Shown: positions 34,311 through 46,044 of the stretch, one piece after another
Layout: every line of letters begins with the position of its first letter
How positions within the stretch are numbered: position 1 is the stretch's first letter
Origin: Diphasiastrum complanatum
Lineage: Eukaryota > Streptophyta > Lycopodiopsida > Lycopodiales > Lycopodiaceae
Length of the DNA: 64,000 nt
Assembly (NCBI GenBank): GCA_029204225.1
Contig: MU832001.1
Span: 28,358 to 92,357, forward strand
Reading direction: 5' to 3'
Notes under the pieces: generated by a model
What the model saw: the letters and a program-made list of their open reading frames with translations, nothing else
Database searches by the model: none
Told to the model about the DNA's origin: nothing
Made by a program: the position numbers and the translations under genes

Positions 34311-37035
34311 TCCTTTTGTTGATGTCATCTTATCATATCAGAGATTTGTACTTTACACGGTACTTGTTTGATCTTCCTGGTATATTGGAGCGTCAAAAGT
34401 TTTTGTTTTACGAACATTTTTCTTTCACGTCGTTTGACCTTCTCTTGTTGTTCGTGTTGTTCGCGAACATTTCGTATTCGAGTTCTTCATTTTCGTCAGG
34501 TTGGGAGTTGAGAGCTAGCAGAGCTTTGGTAATAGAAACACTTTGTTCCTTCAGCTCCCTATCAAAGCATGGTAGCTTGATGACTCCAAGTCTGCTCCTC
34601 TGTTTCTCAAACAGTCCTTTGTCTAAGGCCTTTGTGAAGATGTCAATAACCATCTTCTTCGTTCCAATGAAAGTAGTCTGCAGCTTCTTCTTTTCGATTA
34701 GATCTCTTATCAAGTGGTACTTGATTGCAATGTGTTTTGTTCTTGAGTGAAACACGGGATCCTTTGTCAGGTGTATTGTAGATGTATTGTCCATCTGCGA
34801 AATCAGAGGCTCATTGCTCGTTTCACCTAGTTCGTCAAGGAACTGTTTGAGCCGAGTGATTTCATTGGCCATCTTTGCTGCTGCTACGTATTTTACTTCA
34901 CAGGATGATTGATCTACGATGGTCTGCTTCTTGCTGACCTAGAGAGTTGTTGTTGCTGCTGCAATGGTGCATCCTCTTGAGACACTTTTGCAGTCATCCT
35001 TGAGAGATGCCCAGCTAGCATCACTGTAGGAAAGCATTTGGAATCCTACATCACGAGAATAACACAATCCAAAATTCTTCGTTAGTTGAAGGTACTACAA
35101 GATTCGCTTCGCGATCTTCTAGTGAGTTGAGCCTAAATTCGTACTGAATTGTCTCATCCTGAACACGGCATAAGCAATGTCAGGACGTGTGTTATCTGCA
35201 AGATATATTAGTGATCATATCAGCTTCATGTATAATATATGTTCCATCAATTCTCTTTCCTCTTTGGTCTTCAAAAATCTTCATTCGTTAGGATTGTTCT
35301 TGCAAGCATTGGAGTATTTGCTCCTTTTCAATTCATCATCCCGAAATCTTCTAGGATTTTCTGGGTATATCTGGACTGGTGAAGGTACAACTTTCCTTCG
35401 TTATAGTCTTTGTTAATTAGCAAGCCAAGATAACATCTAGCTTCTCCTAGGTCTGTAATCTCGAAATGTTTCGAGATGTCGCACTTCACCTCAGCAATAA
35501 GTTCTTCACTTTTGCAGAGTATCAAGGTGTCATCCACATATGCAGCTACAATGATGATCTTCCCATCTATAATTTCTACATAAACATTAGAATCAACTAT
35601 TAGTGGCTTGAATCCTAAGGATTTCAGGGCATGATCTTTCTTCTTATACCATTGTCGCGCTGATTGCTTTAGACCATAGATACTCTTGAGCATTCTGCAT
35701 ACATAAGTAGGAAGTGAGTTCAAAATGTAGTCTGGAGGTTGATCCATGTAGACTTTTTCGTCTAGCTCACCATGTAAGAACGTTGTCTTTTTGTCCACGA
35801 TATGAATCCTGAGATTATAAGCTATTGCATATGCAAACAGTAGGCGTAGAGATGAATGTTTCACGACAGGAGAGAAGGTCTCAGCATAGTCGATACCATA
35901 TTTCTGAGAAAAACCTTTTGCTACAGGTCTGACTTTGTACTTAACATTTCCATTCGATCCATACTTCAGCTTGTATACCCACTTGCATTGTACAGTCTTT
36001 CGCTTATCTGGTAATGGCTGCAATGTCCATACCTCATTCTTCTTCATGGATTCCATCTCCTCATTCATGGCTTGGATCCATCTATCCTTGTCTGGACATT
36101 CAATTGCTTCCTCGAATGTTTGTGGTTCTCCATTGAATCCACAAAACTCTTCAGATGTAGAAGTTGAGCTACCTAGCACAAATCTTGTCGGTGCTCTTCG
36201 TTCTCTTGTTGATCTTCTGGGAGATCCATGTGGTATTGCGATGCTCTTGCCTTTATTTGTTCTGCTAGGTCCAGAACCATTTCGGTTTGTAGGTGTTGTA
36301 GCAGTAGGCTAGCTTCAAATCTTTCTTCGTCTGATTTGCTTGACTGAGGTGCGACTCGAAATCTTTGTCTGATTGTTTGTCCTCTGCTCCCTCTGTCGTG
36401 GTTGGTAGATCATAATATTGTCTTTCAAGAATTTCATAACTGACAGGATCATTGTTGGCCATTGTTTTGGTCTCATCGAACTTGACATCTCTGACTGTCT
36501 TCATTGTGTTTGTCTCTGGCATATAGATTCTGTAGTATGACGAATGATTGTCATATCCTTGTTCTGCTTTCTTATCAAGCTTCTTTCGAAGTTTGTCAGG
36601 AACATATGCATATGCTGCACAACCAAAGATTCGAATATGAGTCGAATTGGGTTTTCTACCCCACCATAGTTCGTGTGGTGTTGTATGAGAAACACCAGAT
36701 TTTCCTGTCCTGTTCTGAATGTAGGCAGCTGTAGCTACTGCTTCAGTCCACAGCACTCTTGGAGCCTTCGAAGCCTTCGATTAGGCCATCATGCACCTAG
36801 CGGCTTCCATGAGAGTCATGTTCTTTCTTTTTGCAACACCATTGTGTTGCGGTGTCTAGGATGTTGTCCTTCTGTGAATGATTCCTCGATCATTGCAGAA
36901 ATCAGTAAATCGGTTTGAGATGTATTCTCCAACTCAATCTGTTCTGATCTGTATCACCCCATTTTCCTATGCATCTTTCCGCCCCTCCCAGTTCACATAT
37001 TTTGTGAACTTGTCAAATGCATCTGATTTTTGTGA
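34311..37035 (-). pseudogene. Copia element, 3' copy of a tandem chimera (integrase core to RNase H)
   Basis: In minus-strand order: the integrase core from about 37,035 (KSDAFDKFTKYVNW, with stops), the integrase C-terminal part and linker (36,265-36,756, NRTGKSGVSHTTPHELWWGR), RT (35,328-36,179, AKGFSQKYGIDYAETFSP, YGLKQSARQWY and the YVDD box in VAAYVDDTLILC), then RNase H in broken frames, with its end intact at 34,408-34,872 (FHSRTKHIAIKYHLIRDLIE). The RT frame is long and its YVDD box is intact, but integrase lacks its N-terminal half. The LTR at 33,778-34,310 follows. Confidence 0.9.
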
Positions 37036-39520
37036 GTGAGCATATCTGATAGGTGCTTTGTGAGCTCTTGCTGATCTGTGTAGAGATTGTTTGAGTGCTG
37101 CTTTTGCTTTGCCTTTGTCTTTGCCACTAGTAGGTGCGGAACCATTGTGGGTTCTTGGTATTCTAGCTATAGGCAATTTTGTAGCCCGTTTGTCATCTGA
37201 GTCATCACTCAACTTAGGTGATAAGTGAACATCTTGTTCTAAGTATTTATCATCATCTGCTCCCTCTGTTGATATGGGCAGGTCATAATATGTCTTGCTT
37301 AGAATAGAGCCTGTAGTATGATGAGTGTAGATCATATCCAACAAGAAAGCCTTGTTCAACTTCATCATCCAGCTTCTTTCGCTTCTTGTTTGGAATGTGT
37401 GCATATGCTGCACATACGAATATGTGAAGATGAGCTAAGACTCGGCTTGTTCTTCCACCATACTTCGTGTGGTGTGGTGTTGGAAATGCCATATTTGCCA
37501 ATTCGATTCTGCAAGTAGTTGGTTGTATCTACTGCTTCATTGCATAAGATTTTTGATGCCTTTGAATAGGCCATCATGGATCTTGCAGCTTCCATTATGT
37601 GTAGTTCCTTCTCTCGGCCACACCGTTGTGTTGCGGAGTGTAAGCTACGGTCTTCAAGTGTAAGATTCTATGCTCGCTGCAGAATTCAACGAAATGGTTG
37701 GAGATGTATTCTCCATCTCTGTGGGTTCTTAGCTGCTTCACCTTTTTCTTGGTCCATTTCTTGGTCTAGTTTACAAACTCTGTAAACTTGTCAAGTGCCT
37801 CTGATTTGTTTTGAATGAAGTATATGGTAGCAAATTGCTAAAATCATCAATGAATGTGATGTACTACTTCAAATCTCCAAGTGAGACTACGTTGAAAGGT
37901 CCGTAGATGTCAAAATATATCATCTCCAAGAGCTCTATTGTCTTTTGAATGAGTCTCTTGTGAAGGGTATTCTTGACATCTTGCCTTTGTTACATGCTTC
38001 ACATGACTTCAGACTATTTGCATCTTTGATGCTTGTGACCGTAAATACTCCATTCTGATTGGCCTTGTATAGAGCCATATACGTATCTTCAAATAGTACA
38101 GGTTGCCTTTGCGCCTTCCATGTGTGATGATGCGGGTGTTGTTTGCTTCAGTCACTTCACATGAGTCATCTCCAAAGGTAATGCTCATGCTTGCATCAGT
38201 GACAAATAATAGATCCTTATGGAGTGTTGGGATGTATAGCATGTCATCAAGCTTCCTATCTCTACCATTGGCATATAGCCATAGTCGTCCTCTTCCACTT
38301 ACTTGCTGCCTTGATCCATCTCTCAGAATAATGTATCTGGAGGAATCCGTCTTGCGGTAATCAGCTTTCATGTGCTTTGTGGTCACGAAATGTGACGTAG
38401 CATCGGAGTTAGGAATAATTTCTTGTATATCTGATTGAGATGTGGTGCACACTTCAGTGCATAGGTAAGCGAATAGATTGTTTGTCACTCTCTCTTCAGC
38501 CATCTTCAAGGACTCTGGCTCCTCTACATACGTCGAGCTGTTGGAGGGCTCCTTCCTGCCTGTTGCCTTCTTATTTCTTGGGTTCTGAAAGTAGTCTACT
38601 GTTGCATGACCCTTCTTATGACAATGTATGCATTGAATGTTTGGATTTAACCAGCATGTGTCAATGGTATGACAGTCGTGTCTGCATCTAATGCATGACT
38701 TATTGTCACCACCTTGCGATCTTTGCTTGGTAGGTGCTTTGGATCTTCCTTCTTTGTTTGCATTCTTCAATTGATTGCAGTCAGATCTTCGAGATGACTC
38801 CCTCTCAGCATTAGGCTTCTTCTTGCGTTGATCCTTTCTGCCATACAGAGCTTGATCAGGCTCTTGTCTGTTATCATAGTTCTCTCTGGATTCTACTTCC
38901 TCTGTGATCTCGGCTACTACCTTCTCAAGAGTCATGGCAGGATCCTTTGTTAATAGAGTGCGTGCTGTTTGGAACAATCTTGGTAGTGCAATAGATACAT
39001 CAGTTGCTTCTCCTATGAGACTACATGTTCCATGCTAACATTGTGCAAAGAAAGAAAGAGGTTCTTCATCTTAGTATGATGTTGTCTTTGATGGAGGAGA
39101 AGATAATAGCTACTACCTTATCATTTTTCTCGTTCCATTCCTGAAGCTCCTTGCTGGCATTTACTGGCTTTTCTTCAGTCCCGTCCACCTAGGGCCAAAG
39201 TGCTTCTCCTCTTAGGATAAGCGAACAATATTGGGCGAAGGCAGAGTGCTTGCGAAGTCTTCACCTTCCAAGCTAGGTAGTTTGACGCATCTGCTTGAAG
39301 TACTATGCAAATCTTTGATTGAATGCTCCTTCTAGATGCCATTGTTGTATACAATGTTTTAGCCTTAATGAGGATTCTTTTGTTCTGAATGACCTTGGTC
39401 AAATAAAACCTTTTTGCTCTGATATTATGATCGAGTAGGCTTTGATAAAGCCTTGGATCTCTAATACCACCGTTGGAATCCTTGATGACAGACGAGATGC
39501 TTTTCAACCTCATGCTCTAT
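37036..39520 (-). pseudogene. Copia element, 5' copy of a tandem chimera (gag to linker)
   Basis: In minus-strand order: gag start (39,175-39,513, MASRRSIQSKICIVLQADAS and YLAWKVKTS), gag end with two knuckle-like Cys/His clusters (CIRCRHDCHTIDTC, CIHCHKKGHATVDYF, the last Cys replaced), and a protease region reading NSDATSH where DSGATSH is expected, so the catalytic Gly is lost (38,009-38,977). Integrase follows in broken frames (37,500-38,010) and the linker to about 37,040 (HRSARAHKAPIRYAHS). It has the same domains around the integrase end as the copy at 34,311-37,035 but a clearly different sequence. Confidence 0.88.
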
Positions 39521-39526
39521 GACCAT

Positions 39527-39720
39527 TGTTGGAATCTGATGTGGAGATGACACTTAATGAGACATTCTTTGCCTAATAGGTCTGATAATGCGCTCTTTGA
39601 TTCTGATTCCTAAGATTGAGCTGGATAAAGTCAAATTGTCACTGCTGCTAACTGAGATCTATCCTCTTCCAAGCTTTAGATGACATTGCCTATCTATCTC
39701 TGATTTACAATCATTCAACA
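39527..39720 (-). repeat. Short candidate LTR
   Basis: It runs from TGTTGGAATC to CATTCAACA (5-bp inverted ends TGTTG/CAACA). Just left of it is gctctatgacca, a damaged copy of the gctctgatacca primer-site complement. It sits where the 5' LTR of the gag-bearing copy should be. At 194 bp it may be truncated. It does not match the LTR at 33,778. Confidence 0.4.
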
Positions 39721-39977
39721 AATCGATCCTTTGTGTGGAATAGAAAAAATTAGCAACTGAATACGCATGAGCAATGAACAAGCATAAAGACATTCAAGAC
39801 TATACACAAGGGGAAGATGTGCAAATAGCATTTGTATACTCAATGATCTTTTTGAGCACTGTTTGGCATACCGCACAGCGCGTTGACCTGTCAAAACTAG
39901 ACTTTTAACATTAAACTTGCTAAATTTGGACTTGGTTTTGATCAACAATTAAACTCTTGTACTTGGATCTGATATCA

Positions 39978-40606
39978 TGTTGAAAGTATAGTGTTTAGAA
40001 TCCAAAATGGATCTATAAAAGATCATCAAGAGTGATTGGGTATTTGGTTAATCAATCTATTGCAAACTAGCACTCAAATTTTGATCTATTTTTATGTAAA
40101 CAAGCAAGAACAATCAATTATTGATCAAAACACTATAGACTCGACCTCACATGTGAAGTACCGACTTTAGTATAGCCCACTAACAGAGAATCAACTTCAC
40201 TAAGTTTAGATTGCATTCACATCAAAAAATTTCAACACAAATGGCGTAAAAGCTCTCCCACATTGATTGAATGATTGATAGTACAAAGGAGATCCTTTCC
40301 ATAGCTCGTTGAGAAGGTCCAACACGTGTTTCGGGACCTAATTAGCATTAGGTTTTCCTACTCTTGTCAAATTGACCTAACCATCATGTCTACCAACTTT
40401 GGTAGTTAGATCAATTACCAACTTCCATGATTTGTGGAGTTTTTCTAAATTCTTGGAAATTCACCAAACTTCCTATCTAACTCCTAAGTTTTGACTAAGT
40501 CTATTATTAATATGTGTGAGCAACCTCCACACATGAGAGACCCACCTATGTACAATTTTACAAGGTTTAATCAAGCTATAATTTGCCAATTTTCACAATT
40601 CTAACA
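39978..40606 (-). repeat. Copia LTR with adjacent primer-binding site
   Basis: Starts TGTTGAAAGT and ends ACAATTCTAACA (629 bp). It is preceded on the left by tggatctgatatca (39,964-39,977), close to the complement of the tRNA-Met primer-binding site, so it was the 5' LTR of a minus-strand element. No coding region directly matching it remains at its left, where another LTR candidate is found instead. Confidence 0.65.
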
Positions 40607-41287
40607 TTAACTAGTACGGAACTATGGATTTGCTAGTAGTAGATCACACTTATAGGCATGCATAGTGCATAGTCGGATGTTGACAAGTATAGGACATAAG
40701 ACCAAATCTAGTGCATCTTCTCCATTTTGTGTACTCTGATTTTTTTCAAAGCCATGTTTGCTTAATCCAAGAATTCAAATTTTTGTCTCATATGAATGAT
40801 TGCATTTTTATTTCATAACATTTTAACATTTCATTGAATTAGAAAAATATTTTTGTTAATAATTTTTAATTTGAATTTAGATCTACATTTCAAATTTCTT
40901 TCTTTTATATCTATACACACAAATGCACAAAAAAAAATAACATGGTATTTTTGGGTTTCAAGTACTTCTATTTCATTTTATAACAAATTAATAATCAAAA
41001 GATTAATGTTTTTCTTTCTAAAAAAAATTTGTACCATGAATCAGATCTCAAATTCTTTACACGATATTCAATATAGATTTCCATTGGAGGTGGAGACATA
41101 ATCAGTAATGTATTTTTGCATGTGAAGTGCTTAATAATATAGCTTGAAGCTATCCATTGACTAGAGATTAGATTTTCAATCTATTTGGTAATCTCTTTCT
41201 CTTCATAGCAAATATGATATGCAATTGCAATCCAAAATTTCATAAGTTGAAACACTTTAATAGCAATTCTTGAACTATTTTTATTAC

Positions 41288-41351
<64 letters not shown>

Positions 41352-42863
41352 GTTGTAATCTATTTTAAACTAGTTAATCAATACTAATATGACTCATAGA
41401 CTTGCTCCCACTTTTTTGCTATTTTAGTATGTTTCAAGTTACATTCATAAAATAAAAGGGTCTCGTGGATCGTTTTGTTAATAAGTGCTAATGAGTGTTT
41501 CATAAGAGTATGTTTTAATTCACATTCACCAAAAACAAGTCACATGGATCCTATTGTTGTACATATCCATAGAACTTTTGAATACATTCATCTTAGACAT
41601 GGACATATATACATGTGTCATGCTCATAGTTGTAAAAATAAAAGGATGGAAGGACAAAATACATGATTCGATAAAGCCTTGATGATATCATTACAATGTA
41701 CAATGCATCAACTTTTGTACCTTGGCCTTTCATAGTAAAAATATTCACATGAAAATGCTAGCTTGGTGTTTGGACCATGCAGATGTGATGTGTATTTACA
41801 AAACAAGTAAAAAATTGGATTTGTAAGTGAAAATATAACTCTCCTTCAAACTTTCAAACAAAATATAAGTATACAAGTTAATAAAAGTCCCAATAGTGTG
41901 CTACAAGTTGGAATATTACAATATTATGATATTTTCTACTTATCTAGGCCATAGACCTCATGTTTAATTTGTATTTGAGAATGAAGGATTTATGCATGTT
42001 GTACATTTTGTGTGAATCAATGACACTATTACACAAATTACATTGTAGTTAGAAGATACATTCTTAGAAATAAGACACATGAAAGGCGTGAAAAATATCA
42101 AAAAAGCATCCACTCTATTATCTTTAGAGTGGAACTGTCCCCATTGACGTGTGTGGCACACTATCTGATAAAAAGGGTCTTAAGCAATTATTTTTTGTAG
42201 AATCTCACTTCATCAACTTAGAGGGTGAGCATGACCTTAGAAAATGATATTGTATGCTTTGTAACATTTCCATTAGAGATGAATAGCAATGGTGTGAATT
42301 TGAGTGATTTTTTATTTGGCTCTTGTGAATTTTGAAAAGCAACTTACATTTTAAATTTAGAAAATGACTTAAGTAGCAGTCATGGCCTACATGTTCCACT
42401 TGATGTTGCACTATTTTCTTATTTTTTGTTAAGAAAAAATTACTTGTCTTTTCTCTTATCAAACTTTACAAGTTTTTAGGGATTAGACAAGCTTTTTCAA
42501 AATTTTGATGTAAAGTTGTTCTCTTCAAAATATTGAGCACCATGTCATTTTCAGATGTACTATATACTTTATCATCCAATAGGTACCCAAAATGTAGCAT
42601 TGGAATATGACTCATCTTATCCGTGTCAATTTCATGATGAAACTTATTGATTCATATTTTTTTATCAAATCATTTGTATTGGAACATGGTGAAATATCCA
42701 CCACTTAGCATAGTAGCATAATATCCACCAGTTAGCATAGTAGCATAATATGATATCTTTACACATACATATAGCATGGTATCTACTTTTTGGTATGGCA
42801 ACTTTATGAAAAAATAATTAGTGTAACACCTTTTTTTTTTCTGTGCAATACTAGAGAACAAAT
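40607..42863. other. Gene-free AT-rich stretch
   Basis: No recognisable coding sequence. It holds the (AC)n microsatellite at 41,290-41,348 and a short repeated block with atccacca(c/g)ttagcatagtagcataatat near 42,700-42,750. Confidence 0.5.
41290..41348. repeat. (AC)n microsatellite
   Basis: About 59 bp of uninterrupted AC/CA repeat. Confidence 0.95.
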
Positions 42864-42871
42864 ATTCATAT

Positions 42872-43662
42872 CATAGTTGCATAGAAATGTGTTTATGGGC
42901 AAACACGTTTCTAGAATCGCGAAAAACAAAAACGCGTTTCTGGTATAGAATCGCAAAAAAAGGAAAAAAAAAATTGGAAAAGTAGCTTATGGCTGAAAAT
43001 TTTTTAGAAGAGCAATGGTCAAACCAGCGTTTTGCCTCCCAAAAGTGTAGTAGATAGGGCACAAATAGATCTTATTTTCAGTAGCTATTTGGTTTTTATT
43101 TGCTCTGGTTCTCAATAATTGTTAATGCTATAGTTTGAATTATCAACTCTATGGATGATGATCACTTTTGCAATCATTTCACTGGAGATGTAAGTGCAAT
43201 GTGCATACAGTTGGGGGCATAAATATTGGGCCCTCATTGGCGCGCATTTGGGCCTCCATTTTTATCTACGGGGGGGTGCAGGCGCCCCCCGAAGCCCCCC
43301 CTAGCAGGGGGATCGGGGGGCCGCACCCCCCAAAGCAAAAAGCGATTTACAATTGCTCTACAGTGCTATCTTTGTCCCACTGGAACCATCTGTGATCATA
43401 ACGAACAGGCTAGAGGTCAGTTTTGAATTTTTATCCTTGACAGAATCCAACGTGGATTAATGCACCTAAACTTGACCGAACTCTATCAGAAATGCTCAAC
43501 AACATACATAAAAATAATGGCCTTAATTAGAGCTTTCATCTGATACCCATATTGCCCACAAAAAAATCAAAAAAAAATCAAAAAAAAAATGTTTCTGAGA
43601 AACGTCTCCAGAATTCAGAAACGTGTTTCTGACCGCGTTTCCAGAAATGCAGTGCAACTATG
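42872..43662. mobile_element. Non-autonomous hAT-type element with perfect 8-bp target duplications
   Basis: Terminal inverted repeats begin CATAGTTGCA on the left and end TGCAACTATG on the right. Both sides are flanked by attcatat (42,864-42,871 and 43,663-43,670), a perfect 8-bp duplication as hAT elements make. The subterminal regions hold inverted GAAACGTGTTTCTG-type motifs. The interior (43,260-43,330) has a short, very GC-rich palindrome-like patch. No transposase frame is present. Confidence 0.88.
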
Positions 43663-43670
43663 ATTCATAT

Positions 43671-46044
43671 ATATGTAATATTTTGAAGTGCATATTTGCA
43701 TTTAATATATGCATCATATTACAAACTTCCATAGACAAATGTCTCCCTTGCTTTTTTCAAGAGCTGCTCCTTTTACTTACAACAAAAAATCCACACTATA
43801 CCAAAAGTTAAGCCTTATAGAAACGTTCAAATTTGATTTTTTATTTTGTAATCTTTCACTCATGACATATGGTGGGATTAGATGCTATGAACTATACAAT
43901 GTACATCAAGTAATGCACATACAAAGGGCACGAGACTACCAAAATCTCAATGAGACACCAAGTGATGTTCAAACATGTGCTAGCATGGTTGCAATAAAAA
44001 CATTTACCAAAATCAACATGTTGGCCTTGATTGTCAAAACTAAATTCTTGCATAAAATTCAACTTGATTTATCAAACGAATTTTTTTAAAAAAATTGTAA
44101 CAATCTTTTACAAGAAAAAGCAGAAGTGTACCCAAATAATAACCTTAATATCTACCAATTCACTTTGTCCTTTAATCATCATCTAAATAGTTATATCCAT
44201 TTTCATTCTTTTAACTTATTGAATCTTAGTCATATCCATTTTCGTTCTTAAAATAGACAAAACACTCAATGATAAAGTTATTTCAAGGGAATTCAAAGCA
44301 CATAGTACACAAACATTTCAAGGAATGTTGGTCGATTACATGACTTTCAATCTAATGGTAATCTCCACCTTTGGCTAGTTTGGTAGCATCCGACATAGGC
44401 AATTTTAAACTAACATATCTTTCTCCAAAATGCTCTAGGTTGGATTTTTATTGCTACGGGCATGTTTCTATGACCATATATCTTTTGTATACAGAGTAAC
44501 GCAACTAGTAGGTTATACATAACATATACAACCTAGCAACGCCATCTGGGCAACGGCAAGTGATGAGCAAGCTCCTAAGATGTCACTACGTAGCGGCTGG
44601 GATTAGAGCCTGCACCTTGCCGGTTGCAATCAACTTTGCGCTGTGATGGACACGGTTATAAAATTTTCATGAGGCCGTTAGATGGAGCCATAATTAAACG
44701 ACTGTAAAGGTCACTAAAAACACTTTTCCCAAGCGTACAAGATTGTCTTGGCATTTTACATAATGGCTAGATTTTTTTATATGGTCCATAGATTTTACTT
44801 TTAAAAGGTGTAATGTGGTGTTCCAAATTCTTTCTGGACATAGAAATGTAAACTGCTTTTGAAAAGTTTTGTAAACTTTAATATCTCATAATGTGTCACG
44901 TGTAGTTTGCACAAATGATAATCGAATTGCACATTTTATTTTATGGTCTTTTTCCATAAAACAACAACTCATTCACAAAGCTAAAACCATAATCTTCAAA
45001 GGAAAGAAATTCTTTGCATAATTTGATGCACTTCAAATTTATCAAGTAAACTGCCTTTACTTATATTACAACTCCATGTGGCAAACTATTAGGGGAACTC
45101 TTGAATCCAAAAAGGACTTTTGTAAAGATGCTTTTTTTTACTTTTCAAAGATTTTATGTTCACATGGCCCAAGGGTGTATATCCATGTGTGCTGAACAGT
45201 AACGGTGGCTACAGTTCAATTTTGGGCAGCCACTTGTAAAATAAACTAATCATACTAACATTCAAAATGAAGTGGGCCAGAAACTTGAGGTCATGTCCTC
45301 GCACATGTGGCGTCATGCCGCATCTCACGGAAGGCAGGTGGAGCGAGCACATATGGAGGGGGAGGAAAACATCTTGCTCATCATAAAATAAGTGTAGCAT
45401 CTCTTTATAAAGTAACATAAGCCTTGCTAAGACTACCCTTGGTGCTTTGGGGCACTAGCATATAACTTAAATAAATAAATAAAGTACATGATGGTGATTC
45501 AAAACACATTACAACAAAACTTTATTTGAGTTCTCTTTTGAATGTAGTAGTAAAATATGCATCATTACATAATGTTTGACTTATATTTGGTTATAATATC
45601 AAGAAAATCAAGAATCCTTTTGAGTCATCATTTGTTATTTGATTTATAAAAATGGTGCAGATGTAGATAGAGAATATTATGACCTATGTTTACTTCAAAA
45701 AGAAGTTCTTTCAATCAAACATGTCAGAAAGTGATTCAAACATTGACCAATAAATTGATTCAAGTCACTACTTCATTAGTTATTCGTTGTAGGTTTTCGT
45801 TCAAGATCGAATAGAGTAGCATACTACATATCCACCTACTATCAATTAGAAAGCCAAGCAAACTTCATAGTGTCATGTACTGTTTAGTACATCCATGCTT
45901 ATACATGCAAGATAATATCCAATGTAAGCATTGTAGGCCCAAAATAAGCTATTAGCCTTAAGATCAAGGCAGTTTTCTCTTTAGGCCCTCGGGCTAACTA
46001 TCCCTCAAGATAGTTAGGTTAAGTTAAGTGAGAGCATTGTCTAT
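43671..46044. other. Gene-free stretch
   Basis: No homologous coding sequence seen. Two short patches are richer in GC than their surroundings (about 44,520-44,650 and 45,280-45,365). I could not assign them. Confidence 0.5.

Noticed and set aside
43168-43426. Two overlapping plus-strand frames rich in Pro/Gly
   Set aside because: They translate the GC-rich interior of the non-autonomous hAT element and have no domain.
44520-44650. Possible SINE or tRNA-derived patch with ggttgcaatc resembling a B box
   Set aside because: No convincing A box, cloverleaf, poly-A tail or target duplication.
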